17,485 nucleotides of DNA from Asterionellopsis glacialis (taxonomy: Eukaryota > Bacillariophyta > Plagiogrammaphyceae > Rhaphoneidales > Asterionellopsidaceae), in NCBI GenBank assembly GCA_014885115.2, contig WKLE02000117.1, positions 610-18,094 on the forward strand, read 5' to 3'. The notes under the pieces were generated by a model, which worked only from the letters and a program-made list of their open reading frames with translations, did not search any database and was not told the origin of the DNA. Position numbers and translations under genes: made by a program. Positions 1 through 7,389 of the stretch are shown piece by piece. Positions within the stretch are counted from its first letter, which is position 1. Each line of letters opens with the position of its first letter.

Positions 1-639
1 CAAAACTTGACAGTATCACAACGGATTGTAGCCGCACTTCAAATGAGATTACAGTATGTGGTACCCTTTGTAGATAGCAAAAGATGGCACGAAGGGATGG
101 CCTTGGGTGCCATGCCGCCTACACAAATGAGTATTACAGCATCACAATTAGAAAGTATGATTTCAACTGTTTGTTCTGCTGTGATCAAGGGAACAAACCA
201 TCCACCATTAACAACCTTGGAACAGACAGGCATAGGTGCTGTATATGTTGCTACCGAACTTCATTTATTGTCAGATGAAAGTGAAGAGAAACAAGATACA
301 TGGTCATTTTTAAGGTCACGCATGTCGGAATTAGAACTTGTAGCTCAATCGACAAATCTACAAAGCGTAGTAAATGGTGATGCTGCTATAGCTACCATGT
401 CCGTTGCCGCATCACTTGGGACTGCTGTTCTGAGTTTAGCACAACCAGCAGCAAGGGGTGTTGTTTCAGCTGCAGCATCAACAGTGGAACCACGAATTGC
501 TGCCTTTCTGCAACAGGGACTCATGATGATGGACAATATTAGTAGCGTGGGTGTTTCTGCCACCGCTTCACCTCCAGGAACTAAACCAAGTGATTACGAG
601 AATAATCTACCACCCTTTCCAAGTGAAACTAAGAAATGA
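1..639 (+). CDS. COQ9: COQ9-like ubiquinone biosynthesis protein, C-terminal part (5' end outside window)
   Basis: The frame is open from base 1 with no initiating Met near the edge, so the gene starts upstream; the visible part is 212 codons ending in TGA. In the COQ9 family the protein binds lipid and helps COQ7 hydroxylate the ubiquinone precursor in mitochondria. The match rests on an RWHEGMALGAMP segment (like the R/W-x-A-L-x-L-ALP part of COQ9) and on GAVYVATELHLLSDES followed by DTWSFLRSRM, which matches the family pattern A-x-Y-x-TEL-x-ML-D-S-x-D-x-x-DTW-x-FL-x-R. After it comes an Ala-rich stretch with an amphipathic look, where COQ9 has its lipid-binding terminal helix. Odd point: the D-x-N-WYT-R-R stretch before the Tyr/TEL motif is not conserved. 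The family call is fairly sure; function is inferred. The next gene converges on it from 1812. Confidence 0.78.
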   Translation, partial: QNLTVSQRIVAALQMRLQYVVPFVDSKRWHEGMALGAMPPTQMSITASQLESMISTVCSAVIKGTNHPPLTTLEQTGIGAVYVATELHLLSDESEEKQDTWSFLRSRMSELELVAQSTNLQSVVNGDAAIATMSVAASLGTAVLSLAQPAARGVVSAAASTVEPRIAAFLQQGLMMMDNISSVGVSATASPPGTKPSDYENNLPPFPSETKK

Positions 640-1041
640 ATGAATATAAATTTTTGTAAGCCAAGAATGTAGTTTTATTAAGCAAAGAAGTAGAAATTAT
701 CAGAGTTTTTGTAGCGCATACTCACTTTTTGTATGTCGAACAAGGGAGACTGGTTAGGACACTTGCGTGCTCGGTGGCGTATTCCTTATTTTTCATTTTA
801 ATTCAGGAACCAATCAAGATGGATGACATCTTGTATTCTCCCTGACCAACATATAACTCGATCTCGTCCATGGGTTATCGTACGTACACGTCACAAGAGG
901 AAAAGTCTCGCCCATTAGTACAATACAACTCAATTATTGTAGAACATCTCAGTAAATAAACAAGCTTCTAATTTTATAGATCTATTAAATAGGAACAACA
1001 ACATAGCGCACAATGCGAAAGTTTCAATGTACACCGACGCT
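640..1041. other. Convergent intergenic region between COQ9-like and thioredoxin-like genes
   Basis: About 400 bases between two 3' ends, presumably both 3' UTRs. It is AT-rich with an AATAAA-like string near 955. I see no RNA gene, strong repeat or coding signal. Confidence 0.6.
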
Positions 1042-1812
1042 TTATGCAGAGGTTTCGAACACTTCACTGCCAATCACTTCTACTTTGGCTCCAGAGGCCT
1101 GTTGGTGGCAGAATTCTTCAAATGAGCAGGTCGGAGAAACAATTGGATCACATTCGTCATGTGGTTCCTCCAACCTCTTGGTATCACCCTGCATCAGAGA
1201 TTGTAGCAAGCCATCACCTAGAGTGTTTCCTTTCAGCATCACTTGCTCAAAGTGGCATTCAATATCATCTATATCACACACTTCAGCGGTTTCGTCGGCG
1301 TACAGGTCTATTGTTTCAATAACCTTTCCGAATGCAGACGGTCCACACTGGTATTGGAGAAGAGTGTCATCTTTGTCAGCAGCACTTCTGTAGAAAAGTA
1401 GATGCGGCATTTTGGTTGCACCTAGTGATCTACAAAGCTTTTCGTTGGAACTGAATTCAATGGCTGCAAAGCGGACACGACCTTTTTCAACTATTTGCCC
1501 TTGCAAATCGACTTGGTCGGCTTCATTTTTATTCAATTTTTTGTATTTAATATCAAAAACCTTACACGTCTTGCACCATTTGGCATACACCTTGACAACA
1601 GTAAGTCTGTCATCTTGTTGGAGAAAGTCTTGATATTGTGATTCTGAAGTAATCTCTAGAATTTTCTTCGGTTGGACTGCCAACAATGCCGATGATTGAT
1701 GTCGCGCAGAATGAAAGCATGGTTTTGTCGCAAATGAAGAGACTCTGCACATGAGACTGCATAGAACTAGCAGTGAAAAATTCTGAAGAAACAAGGGTAT
1801 TGAAGATTTCAT
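1042..1812 (-). CDS. Plastid-targeted thioredoxin-like protein with Cys-containing C-terminal extension
   Basis: 256 aa from an ATG at 1812. Residues 1-26 form a signal peptide (basic start, hydrophobic core) that would be cleaved at VSS|F27-A-T. Phe right after the cleavage site, followed by a Ser/His/Lys/Arg-rich stretch (27-50), is the bipartite plastid presequence of diatoms. The thioredoxin fold follows: strand VVKVYAKW, redox site W79-C80-K-T-C83-K, and the cis-proline motif K134-M-P136-H-L-L-F. Both active cysteines are present, so dithiol-disulfide exchange in the stroma is expected. CKTC differs from the CGPC of classical thioredoxins and suits the atypical chloroplast thioredoxins (ACHT/lilium-type). 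After about residue 175 there is an acidic ~80-residue extension with several Cys (DIDDIEC, DECDP, SPTC, EFC) that belongs to no domain I know. Partner and substrate are unknown. Confidence 0.85.
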   Translation of the reverse strand: MKSSIPLFLQNFSLLVLCSLMCRVSSFATKPCFHSARHQSSALLAVQPKKILEITSESQYQDFLQQDDRLTVVKVYAKWCKTCKVFDIKYKKLNKNEADQVDLQGQIVEKGRVRFAAIEFSSNEKLCRSLGATKMPHLLFYRSAADKDDTLLQYQCGPSAFGKVIETIDLYADETAEVCDIDDIECHFEQVMLKGNTLGDGLLQSLMQGDTKRLEEPHDECDPIVSPTCSFEEFCHQQASGAKVEVIGSEVFETSA

Positions 1813-2518
1813 GGTTTAGAGAGGCGATTGCAGAGTCTGCACTTTAGCTGTAATGGCTTGTGTTTTGTTCCGATAGATGAAGTGAAAGAACAAATGAAAT
1901 TTTTTGTATTGTGTAGCAAGGATTTGGCTAGCTGGGTAATACCACTGTGGCGCGAATCGGGCTTCGCGATTGTAGCCTATTTTTCTACCTGGTGGTCTGG
2001 ATCGGAGTTCTGAATTCCTCAACAAAAGAGTCCAGTTTAAATCCCAGCATATAGGAAACGACGTATTAGTAGATTGCTACATTTTCTTGTTTGGTACCGA
2101 AACTACCTATCAGAACTTCAATAGAGAAAGAACTACGTCATTACTTCTTCTATTTCATTGTGTGCTATAAAAATAGCTAAACTTTTCTTCTTATGAGCCA
2201 ATCGAATTTAAGATGACGTCTTTCCTTCCTGAATATTTAAACAGGTATGCATTGATTTTGATGCTTCAACATGCAAGTATATCTAAATAATGACATCGGA
2301 TCTCTTACGTGGCAAGGCAAAGTCAATCAAGATCCCCAATCCGAACCACTAAAATTCGCGCCATCAGAACATCATCAAACAAGAAATGGTGGATGAGTAA
2401 AGTTTGCTTTTTCGTCGTAATAGAGTCCTTCACTGGTATCAATTTATTTATTTAGGGTTATCGTTTAAATTTTTTTACCAAGTACGTCAATGCGTTCACT
2501 TTTTCATCCATGGCTATC
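1813..2518. other. Intergenic region: promoter side of thioredoxin-like gene, 3' side of GNAT gene
   Basis: About 700 bases. Two overlapping opposite-strand open frames near 1816-2025 have no family match and look like chance. A perfect 6+6 hairpin (CGCGAA, loop TCGGGC, TTCGCG) lies at 1951-1968, about 140 bases before the thioredoxin ATG. A GATGACGTC (ACGT-core) string lies near 2213-2221. No RNA gene recognised. Confidence 0.5.
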
Positions 2519-3898
2519 TTATTCAACAATGCCATCAGAGGAAAACCCTACCCAATTAGCACAACCCATTCGTTCCCATCCAAGTTTGGTAAAGATACGT
2601 ATGCTTGCATGATTGGTGTCTACAATGTAGGCGAATGTTTGTGTCTCTCGCTTTGAAGCAAGTGTATCCATAGCTTTTTGAATCAACAATGTTGCAAAAC
2701 CCCTTTGACGGTACTCTTCTTGACACCACAAAAGACCCAGTGGTCCATCTAGATATTGTAATATCCATGCACAGCACGATAATTTCACGTCGTTGCTATT
2801 ACTGCTTTCAACAACACCCAAACAACAACAATCATCACTATCCATCATAGATGTTATCATAGATAAACTTGTCGCTGATTTATATTCCCATTTTGAATTC
2901 ACCAAATCAGCATCCAACTGACTTTCTAATGATCGGATTTGAACATCGCTATCAGTTTTATCATTATAAGTTGCTGTTGTACTGCCGCCAGCGCTGTCGC
3001 CACATGGAAAATCATAACAATACAAACCGCATGGTTGTACGTAATCTCTCTTCATATTTCGGAATATGGAATTTTCAGTAAAAGCTTGACTGACAGGTTC
3101 AATACAATCTGTGTCTAATGCACCTATAGATATCTTGATTGATTTCAATAGTTCCGCACTATTGTTGGTTTTGTTATCATTGTTTGACAAAAGAACTTCG
3201 GTTGTGCAGTCTTCCTTTATAATCTTAGCTGCAGACTTTGTTGTGTGATACACAAGTGTTTGTATCATTTTTGGAATATTAATCATATTATTGTTGTCAG
3301 TGTTCTGATTGTTATCGATTGTTTGGGTTAGTTCTTTTTCATTGGTTGGTATAGACCAAAGCTGATATCGCCATGACAAAGAAACCCTTCTACTAGTAGA
3401 TGATGATGCTTTCTTATCATTATCATTGTTTGAGTCAACATTATCAATATCATTCTCAATGGTAGTATTATTATTGAGGACAACATGTGCTATACAGGTA
3501 CTAACTTCATGTTGTACACAAATCCACTTTCCTATATTTGAACCCCATAAAGCACGTTTTCGAAGTGAGAATACCCATGGATTGTTCTTTGGACGATGAC
3601 GAATATAATCTATAGGTGTAGCAGTACTAGGAACCGAAGATGACGACAAAGAAGAATGTTCATCCATAAGTTGTTGAGAAATCTCAAGAATTTCGGATGG
3701 TGATACTACTCTAGCTTTAGGTAATATTGTGGATGATGTTATGGAACGCCACTCTGATCTAACATCATTGTTATTGTTACCTTGAAAGGCTTCAACAGTA
3801 GTGGTAGGCACATCAGACGAGAAAAGAGCCATTAGGCAAACACTCAAGATACTACAGAAGAAAGTACAGGAGGATAAATACACCTGGGTCATGGCCAT
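2519..3898 (-). CDS. GNAT-family (FR47-like) N-acyltransferase with probable plastid presequence
   Basis: 459 aa from the ATG at 3898 (a second in-frame ATG at 3892 is also possible; the frame reaches a TTG at 3904). The C-terminal ~100 residues are a GNAT domain: strand GPLGLLWCQ, acyl-CoA pyrophosphate loop E-Y-R397-Q-R-G400-F-A, helix LLIQKAMDTL, then FAYIVDTNHASIRIFTKLGW, the β5/α4 motif with Asn429 and a closing KLGW. This order and the VDTNHASIRIF string resemble FR47/glycine-N-acyltransferase-like proteins. It should transfer an acyl group, usually acetyl from acetyl-CoA, to an amine; the substrate cannot be read. The N-terminus is a signal peptide cleaved near VEA|F38-Q, with Phe at +1, suggesting plastid import. 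The middle holds two Asn/Asp-rich low-complexity insertions (about 145-165 and 195-210) and little recognisable structure. GNAT call sure, targeting likely. Confidence 0.82.
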   Translation of the reverse strand: MAMTQVYLSSCTFFCSILSVCLMALFSSDVPTTTVEAFQGNNNNDVRSEWRSITSSTILPKARVVSPSEILEISQQLMDEHSSLSSSSVPSTATPIDYIRHRPKNNPWVFSLRKRALWGSNIGKWICVQHEVSTCIAHVVLNNNTTIENDIDNVDSNNDNDKKASSSTSRRVSLSWRYQLWSIPTNEKELTQTIDNNQNTDNNNMINIPKMIQTLVYHTTKSAAKIIKEDCTTEVLLSNNDNKTNNSAELLKSIKISIGALDTDCIEPVSQAFTENSIFRNMKRDYVQPCGLYCYDFPCGDSAGGSTTATYNDKTDSDVQIRSLESQLDADLVNSKWEYKSATSLSMITSMMDSDDCCCLGVVESSNSNDVKLSCCAWILQYLDGPLGLLWCQEEYRQRGFATLLIQKAMDTLASKRETQTFAYIVDTNHASIRIFTKLGWERMGCANWVGFSSDGIVE

Positions 3899-4684
3899 GA
3901 ACAATAAAAAAAGAGTTCAAGAACATGCAATCACGAGACTAAGCATCCCAACGATCCATAATTAGCCGTCAGTGTCGACAACGAGAGGGAGCACTTCGCG
4001 GTTGAGTCGGTGTTTTGGGCTGTTCCTCAAAATCAGTAAACCACACACGAATTGACGTCAAGATCCTGTATCTGGCGCATAGTGATATGTTGTCTCACTC
4101 CTGTGCGTTCGCCCCAAAGACGGTAGTCACTCAGCAAGTCTTTGATATGAGATAGTGTGTATAATATTACCATTATAACAAATACTCTAGAGCTGGCCTT
4201 GTTGTCAGTTGGTATGGCACCGGATGACAAAAGCGCATAATTCTTGTTCTCACAAGTTCGCTGTTCGTGTAGTTCCAGGTCAAACCACTCCATCACCTCA
4301 AATCATAATTTAAAGAAAATGAAAGTTGCAGTCATATTAACCGTTTAATTGTACTGTAAACAGAAACATCAAAACTCTGAAGAAAGCTAAGCATACTGGA
4401 TAAAGAACAAAAAGACCCTATTAAAATTAAAATGGTACGTCTACTCTTTTTTTGGATGTTGTCAGTCTTTTTCGTTCTGATATTGAGGCGAGGTGTATGG
4501 TTTATATGATAGCCAAACTAGTTGAATACAGGCTTTGTGTGATTGTCTATAAGTACAGTTGTTAACACTTGGGGTAAAGGCTCTATGGTGAAAGAGTAAA
4601 TAAATATAGCATCCAAGTGGTAATGCTGCGAGCTGCGTCGGGTTGAAGGTGGTAATATCAATCTAATTCTTTCTTTGAGGGGTT
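3899..4684. other. Intergenic region upstream of the GNAT gene
   Basis: About 790 bases with no confident gene. It holds the GNAT promoter on the 3899 side, one weak open frame (4033-4293, listed separately) and a tiny hydrophobic frame at 4432-4509. No RNA gene or strong repeat seen. Confidence 0.5.
4033..4293 (-). CDS. Doubtful small hypothetical protein (86 aa)
   Basis: Open from an ATG at 4293 to TGA at 4033. I do not recognise it. One hydrophobic stretch (VFVIMVILYTL, about residues 37-47) could be a short membrane anchor and is followed by a charged segment with KDLLSDYRLWGER. There is no signal peptide at the start and no conserved motif. Its length is within chance for this composition, so it may not be a gene; the region may instead be upstream DNA of the GNAT gene, which lies 130 bases further along the same strand. 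Confidence 0.2.
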   Translation of the reverse strand: MEWFDLELHEQRTCENKNYALLSSGAIPTDNKASSRVFVIMVILYTLSHIKDLLSDYRLWGERTGVRQHITMRQIQDLDVNSCVVY

Positions 4685-4942
4685 TCACAGAAATAGCATT
4701 GGTCTATCCACATCTGAATCCTCGGATGTATCAGTATTCCTATCTTTTGTAGCTTGTTCTCGTTCAGGCTTCTTTGATTGTAGCACCAAACTAGAAGAAA
4801 ACCAACCACTGCGCGGCATCGCCTTTATTTTTGGATCGCCAAAAGCTAGAATTGTACGACGGTTAATAGCTTCTGCTTTCACCAGAATGAAACTGGACAA
4901 AAGTACTACGATGAGGGAGATGATTAGTGTTTTGAAAGTCAT
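4685..4942 (-). CDS. Small predicted secreted protein A (85 aa)
   Basis: Starts at the ATG at 4942 (the frame continues upstream to a TTG but without Met). Residues 1-24 are a clear signal peptide: MTFKTL, a hydrophobic core IISLIVVLLSSFILV, and a cleavable KA-EA site. The mature part, about 60 residues, has a basic half (NRRTIL, DPKIKAMPRSGW) and a polar acidic tail (DTSEDSDVD). There is no Cys, so no disulfide-rich fold, and no known domain. On the minus strand a pyrimidine-rich TTCTCCGTTTCAG at about 5001-5013 could be a splice acceptor, so a further 5' exon is possible. It is transcribed away from protein B at 6142, with which it loosely shares size, signal peptide and R-x2-L ... PR-x2-W-x-S. 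Function unknown; whether it is a gene is moderately supported. Confidence 0.5.
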   Translation of the reverse strand: MTFKTLIISLIVVLLSSFILVKAEAINRRTILAFGDPKIKAMPRSGWFSSSLVLQSKKPEREQATKDRNTDTSEDSDVDRPMLFL

Positions 4943-5128
4943 GATTGTTACTTGTCGTCGGTATTGCGGTTGTTCTTGATGTAAGATATAAATCAGGACC
5001 TGAAACGGAGAAGAGTGATATATTATGAATGAGACCAGGCAGGAAAAAAGTGAGAACAACGGCAAGGTCGCAAGAGGGATTCCGAACAGAGATGATGATT
5101 CGGAGTCGCAAAAGGCACTTATCAGTAG

Positions 5129-5190
5129 AGTTCCTGTACCAACCTGTTACCAGTACACGACCTGTACAGGTACATGGTACCTGGTACAGT
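5129..5190. repeat. GTAC-rich palindromic cluster 1
   Basis: Seven GTAC tetramers lie within about 60 bases. CTGTACCA (5134-5141) is the exact reverse complement of TGGTACAG (5182-5189), and inside them CAGGTA (5167-5172) pairs with TACCTG (5178-5183) across 5 bases. The string AGGTACAT...TACCTGGTAC recurs at 16437-16455 with one base of spacing difference. It could be a protein-binding palindrome or a remnant of a foldback element. Confidence 0.6.
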
Positions 5191-5460
5191 TAGGACTAGA
5201 GGACCTAGTTATTGTAGCACCGTCTCTAGCTAGTGCTGATGTCGACAGATCCTGGCGGGGAATCTTTACACTGAATCTAGAGGTGTGTCTTGACTAGTGG
5301 GAGATTCGATTTCTCACGTGTAGGACTTCTACTGGTGAGGTAGGGAACCCGAAGCAAACCACCTGCTCGTAATACTTATGAACAAGTCGCACTATCTGCT
5401 ATGTTACTGTAGTCCTGTATCTACCGACCCCTTTATTTTGGTCTTCAACCGTTTGAAGAC

Positions 5461-5770
5461 GACGTCATCATGATGTGGAAGTCTTAAAATGACAACGTCA
5501 TCATGATGTCAAGAACTTTCAACAAGATTCAGGACAATCCGATATCTTGGTTGAAATGTCGTCATTATGATGTCGAAGCAGAAGAATGACGACGTCATCG
5601 TGATGTCAAGATGTTCAAAGAAGATTCCAGATCCGAAAATGTCTTTGGAACACAGGAACCAATATCTATTTAAAACAAGTAGATATATTACTCTGCTACA
5701 GAGAAACAGAATCCGAACTTCATTTCATTATGATGTCATAAGAACCTGGATGTAAAACTGACGTCGTTTT
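5461..5770. repeat. Degenerate ~97 bp tandem repeat with nested ~33 bp units, ACGTCATCATGATGTC core
   Basis: The core GTCAT[CT]ATGATGT begins at 5464, 5497, 5561, 5594 (ATCGTGATGT) and, as TTCATTATGATGT, at 5724. Spacing is 33, 64, 33 and 130 bases. 5464-5555 aligns with 5561-5650 along its length, including AATGAC[AG]ACGTCATC, GATGTCAAGA, AAGATTC and ATCCGA, so a unit of about 97 bases was duplicated and then diverged; a third decayed copy runs from AGAATCCGAACTT (5708) to CTGACGTCG (5758-5766). Each core holds the perfect palindrome CATCATGATG or a variant, and three are joined to ACGTCA, the half-site bound by bZIP factors. Similar TGACGT/ACGTCA sites are the CO2/cAMP-responsive elements of the Phaeodactylum PtCA1 promoter; a matching role here is a guess. 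Confidence 0.7.
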
Positions 5771-5902
5771 TTCGTCAGGTTGTCATCATACTTGTACACC
5801 TATAGGTCCGACAGTACCGTTAGGATTTTACATTCAGAACATCTGGAAGACATATTGAAGACTCTTGAAGACAAGTTCAAGTACGCATCGTCGGATCTTC
5901 AT

Positions 5903-5962
5903 AGTACCTGTACCTTTATTACCTGGTACTTGTTCATAATAATATTACCTGTACCTGGTACC
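5903..5962. repeat. GTAC-rich palindromic cluster 2
   Basis: AGTACC (5903-5908) pairs with GGTACT (5925-5930), and the right arm TTACCTGGTACT (5919-5930) is identical to bases 16445-16456 of the perfect hairpin there. A second unit, TTACCTGTACCTGGTACC, lies at 5945-5962. It sits about 180 bases before the start of small secreted gene B, mirroring cluster 1 on the gene A side. Confidence 0.6.
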
Positions 5963-6141
5963 CTCCATACCAATTACAATTACATGCACAGGAACTTGTA
6001 CGACTGCAGTACCAGCTACCAGTAGAGTCTACTCGTTATCAACAACGGCAAGCATCTCTGGATTGCAAGTTCTCATCATAAAATATCATAAAAAATCTAT
6101 TACAAATAATAATCATACCAGAGAGCAAAAAAAACCCAGAG

Positions 6142-6375
6142 ATGTCAAAGGCTTTAACATCTCTCACCATCCTTGCCATGTTGTACTTTGTAGATCAAAC
6201 TCAAGCAGCAACATTCATATCAAGAATGTACCTACTTTCCGATGTCGTCCACCAAAGGGTCAACCTGGCACCACGTCGTAAGTGGATTTCCATTTTCGCA
6301 CCTGCAATCAACAATGATATCATTGGGCTGAATTTATCTGATGATTCTCCGTCAAGCAAAGCAAACACTGATTGA
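6142..6375 (+). CDS. Small predicted secreted protein B (77 aa)
   Basis: Starts at the ATG at 6142, preceded by an A-rich leader as in diatom 5' UTRs. Residues 1-22 make a signal peptide (MSKALTSLTILAMLYFV core, cleavage near TQA|AT). The mature ~55 residues are basic in the first half (SRMYLLSD, QRVNLAPRRKW) and end in a polar acidic tail (LSDDSPSSKANTD). There is no Cys and no known domain. Compared with protein A at 4942, both have R-x2-L, an Asp 6-7 residues after that Arg, then PR-x2-W-x-S and a Ser/Asp tail; overall identity is low, so homology is a suggestion, not a finding. It could also be a plastid or ER lumen protein. Reading-frame quality and signal peptide support a real gene. 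Confidence 0.55.
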   Translation: MSKALTSLTILAMLYFVDQTQAATFISRMYLLSDVVHQRVNLAPRRKWISIFAPAINNDIIGLNLSDDSPSSKANTD

Positions 6376-7389
6376 AAGAAATATTATATAAGCTAGAAGA
6401 TTCCAGATCATTTTAATCAAAACAGAGCTTACACTGTCCACGCACATACCCTGAATGAGAAAGAGACTTCAATACAAGATCTCCTGACCGCAGGACAGGA
6501 CCCCCGGTCAGGTATCAGCTAAACCTCTGGACACTCATCATTCGAAAGCTGCACTAAAATGATAAAGAAATCTTTCAAGGAATGCGAAACCGATTAATAT
6601 ATATTGTAAATAAAAAAAATTTGCTACCGACTTTCTCAATTTTTTTGGGCGATCATGTCTCAAGAATTTTCGATGATATTAGGTTAAACCGAACTAAACA
6701 TTGTATGCACTGCTTCAATTGCATACTTTTTAGATCAAAGTTGCATCGCATGTCCTTAAACCCTAATGAAAACTTTGAATCAGACTAAGAGGATGAGAAA
6801 ACACTTGCTTTTGATGCGAGATCCGGTGACTGCAGAACGAGCTTTTCCGAGGAAAAAAAGACCGCAACCAGTGCAATGATGATAGCGGCCTTCTTGAGAT
6901 TGTGATTTCAGAAATACCCAATGATTTATTTCGAGAAGTAATCTCATTCTTGTGACATTTAATCTTTCTTTTTGTTATAGAAAAATGTAAACTAGTCTAA
7001 TCCTCGTTGTCCAAAACTTTTCTAGAGTACATGAACAAAAACTTGTTTCATGCGTATATGGTATATTTTAGGGAATAGAAACTGTGCATGGAGATATTGA
7101 AATCTAATAAAAGGAATCCACTCACTTGGTTTTCAAATAATGAGTTCATCATATTATTATCTCTCTCTGTGACGTGCTGTGAAGTTATCCTAATTATTAT
7201 TATTATATTATATTATCGGTATTATTTATATTTCTTCTTTTTGATTCTGATCATTCATTCATTCTCTTCCCATCATTTTCTATGCTCATCATGAGAGTGG
7301 AAATCTCCAACAACTCAGCTCCATTTGGTTCAACCGTTCAGCTCCAGAAAGTCCACCAGCCCCCCCCAAATAAAACAAAAAAGAGAAAG
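6376..7389. other. Gene-free AT-rich region
   Basis: About 1 kb between the 3' end of small gene B and the 3' end of the proteasome gene. Open frames at 6582-6788 and 7088-7294 are low-complexity or start without support. It holds a hairpin at 6483-6512, a short palindrome TTTTCC-GA-GGAAAA at 6843-6856, ATT-rich simple sequence around 7194-7230, and an 18 bp near-match (6724-6741) to the signal-peptide coding part of gene B. No RNA gene recognised. Confidence 0.5.
6483..6512. repeat. Inverted repeat, 8 bp arms
   Basis: CCTGACCG (6483-6490) and CGGTCAGG (6505-6512) are perfect complements around a 14-base purine/C-rich loop, in an otherwise AT-rich stretch about 110 bases after gene B. It could fold in the 3' UTR of that transcript. 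Confidence 0.5.

Larger units (their letters stand above)
4943..6141. promoter_or_regulatory. Shared upstream region of the divergent small secreted genes
   Basis: 1.2 kb between two start codons pointing outwards. No convincing gene lies inside; open frames here begin without Met or run through repeats. It contains GTAC-palindrome clusters near each end, a central ~97 bp degenerate repeat array with ACGT-core sites (both listed separately), and three GAAGAC hexamers at 5846, 5857 and 5867, spaced 10-11 bases. Read from each gene's own strand, the order is the same on both sides: GTAC cluster, ACAGGAACT (5129-5137 minus; 5988-5996 plus), TCTACT (5124-5129 minus; 6028-6033 plus), start codon. 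Regulatory function is inferred only from this arrangement. Confidence 0.45.

Noticed and set aside
1816..2025. Overlapping open frames on both strands upstream of the thioredoxin-like gene
   Set aside because: Mutually exclusive, no motifs, and located in promoter DNA.
4432..4509. 25-residue hydrophobic open frame (MVRLLFFWML...)
   Set aside because: Too short, no supporting context; chance in AT-rich DNA.
5301..5315. tRNA T-arm look-alike (GAGATTCGATTTCTC)
   Set aside because: The loop fits a T-loop, but no matching acceptor, D or anticodon arms can be found upstream.
5461..5770. CRISPR-like spaced repeats
   Set aside because: Repeats are diverged, spacing is irregular, the 'spacers' are themselves related copies, and the genome is eukaryotic.
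7088..7294. 68-residue Ile/Tyr/Phe-rich open frame
   Set aside because: It is a translation of ATT/TTC simple sequence, not a membrane protein.
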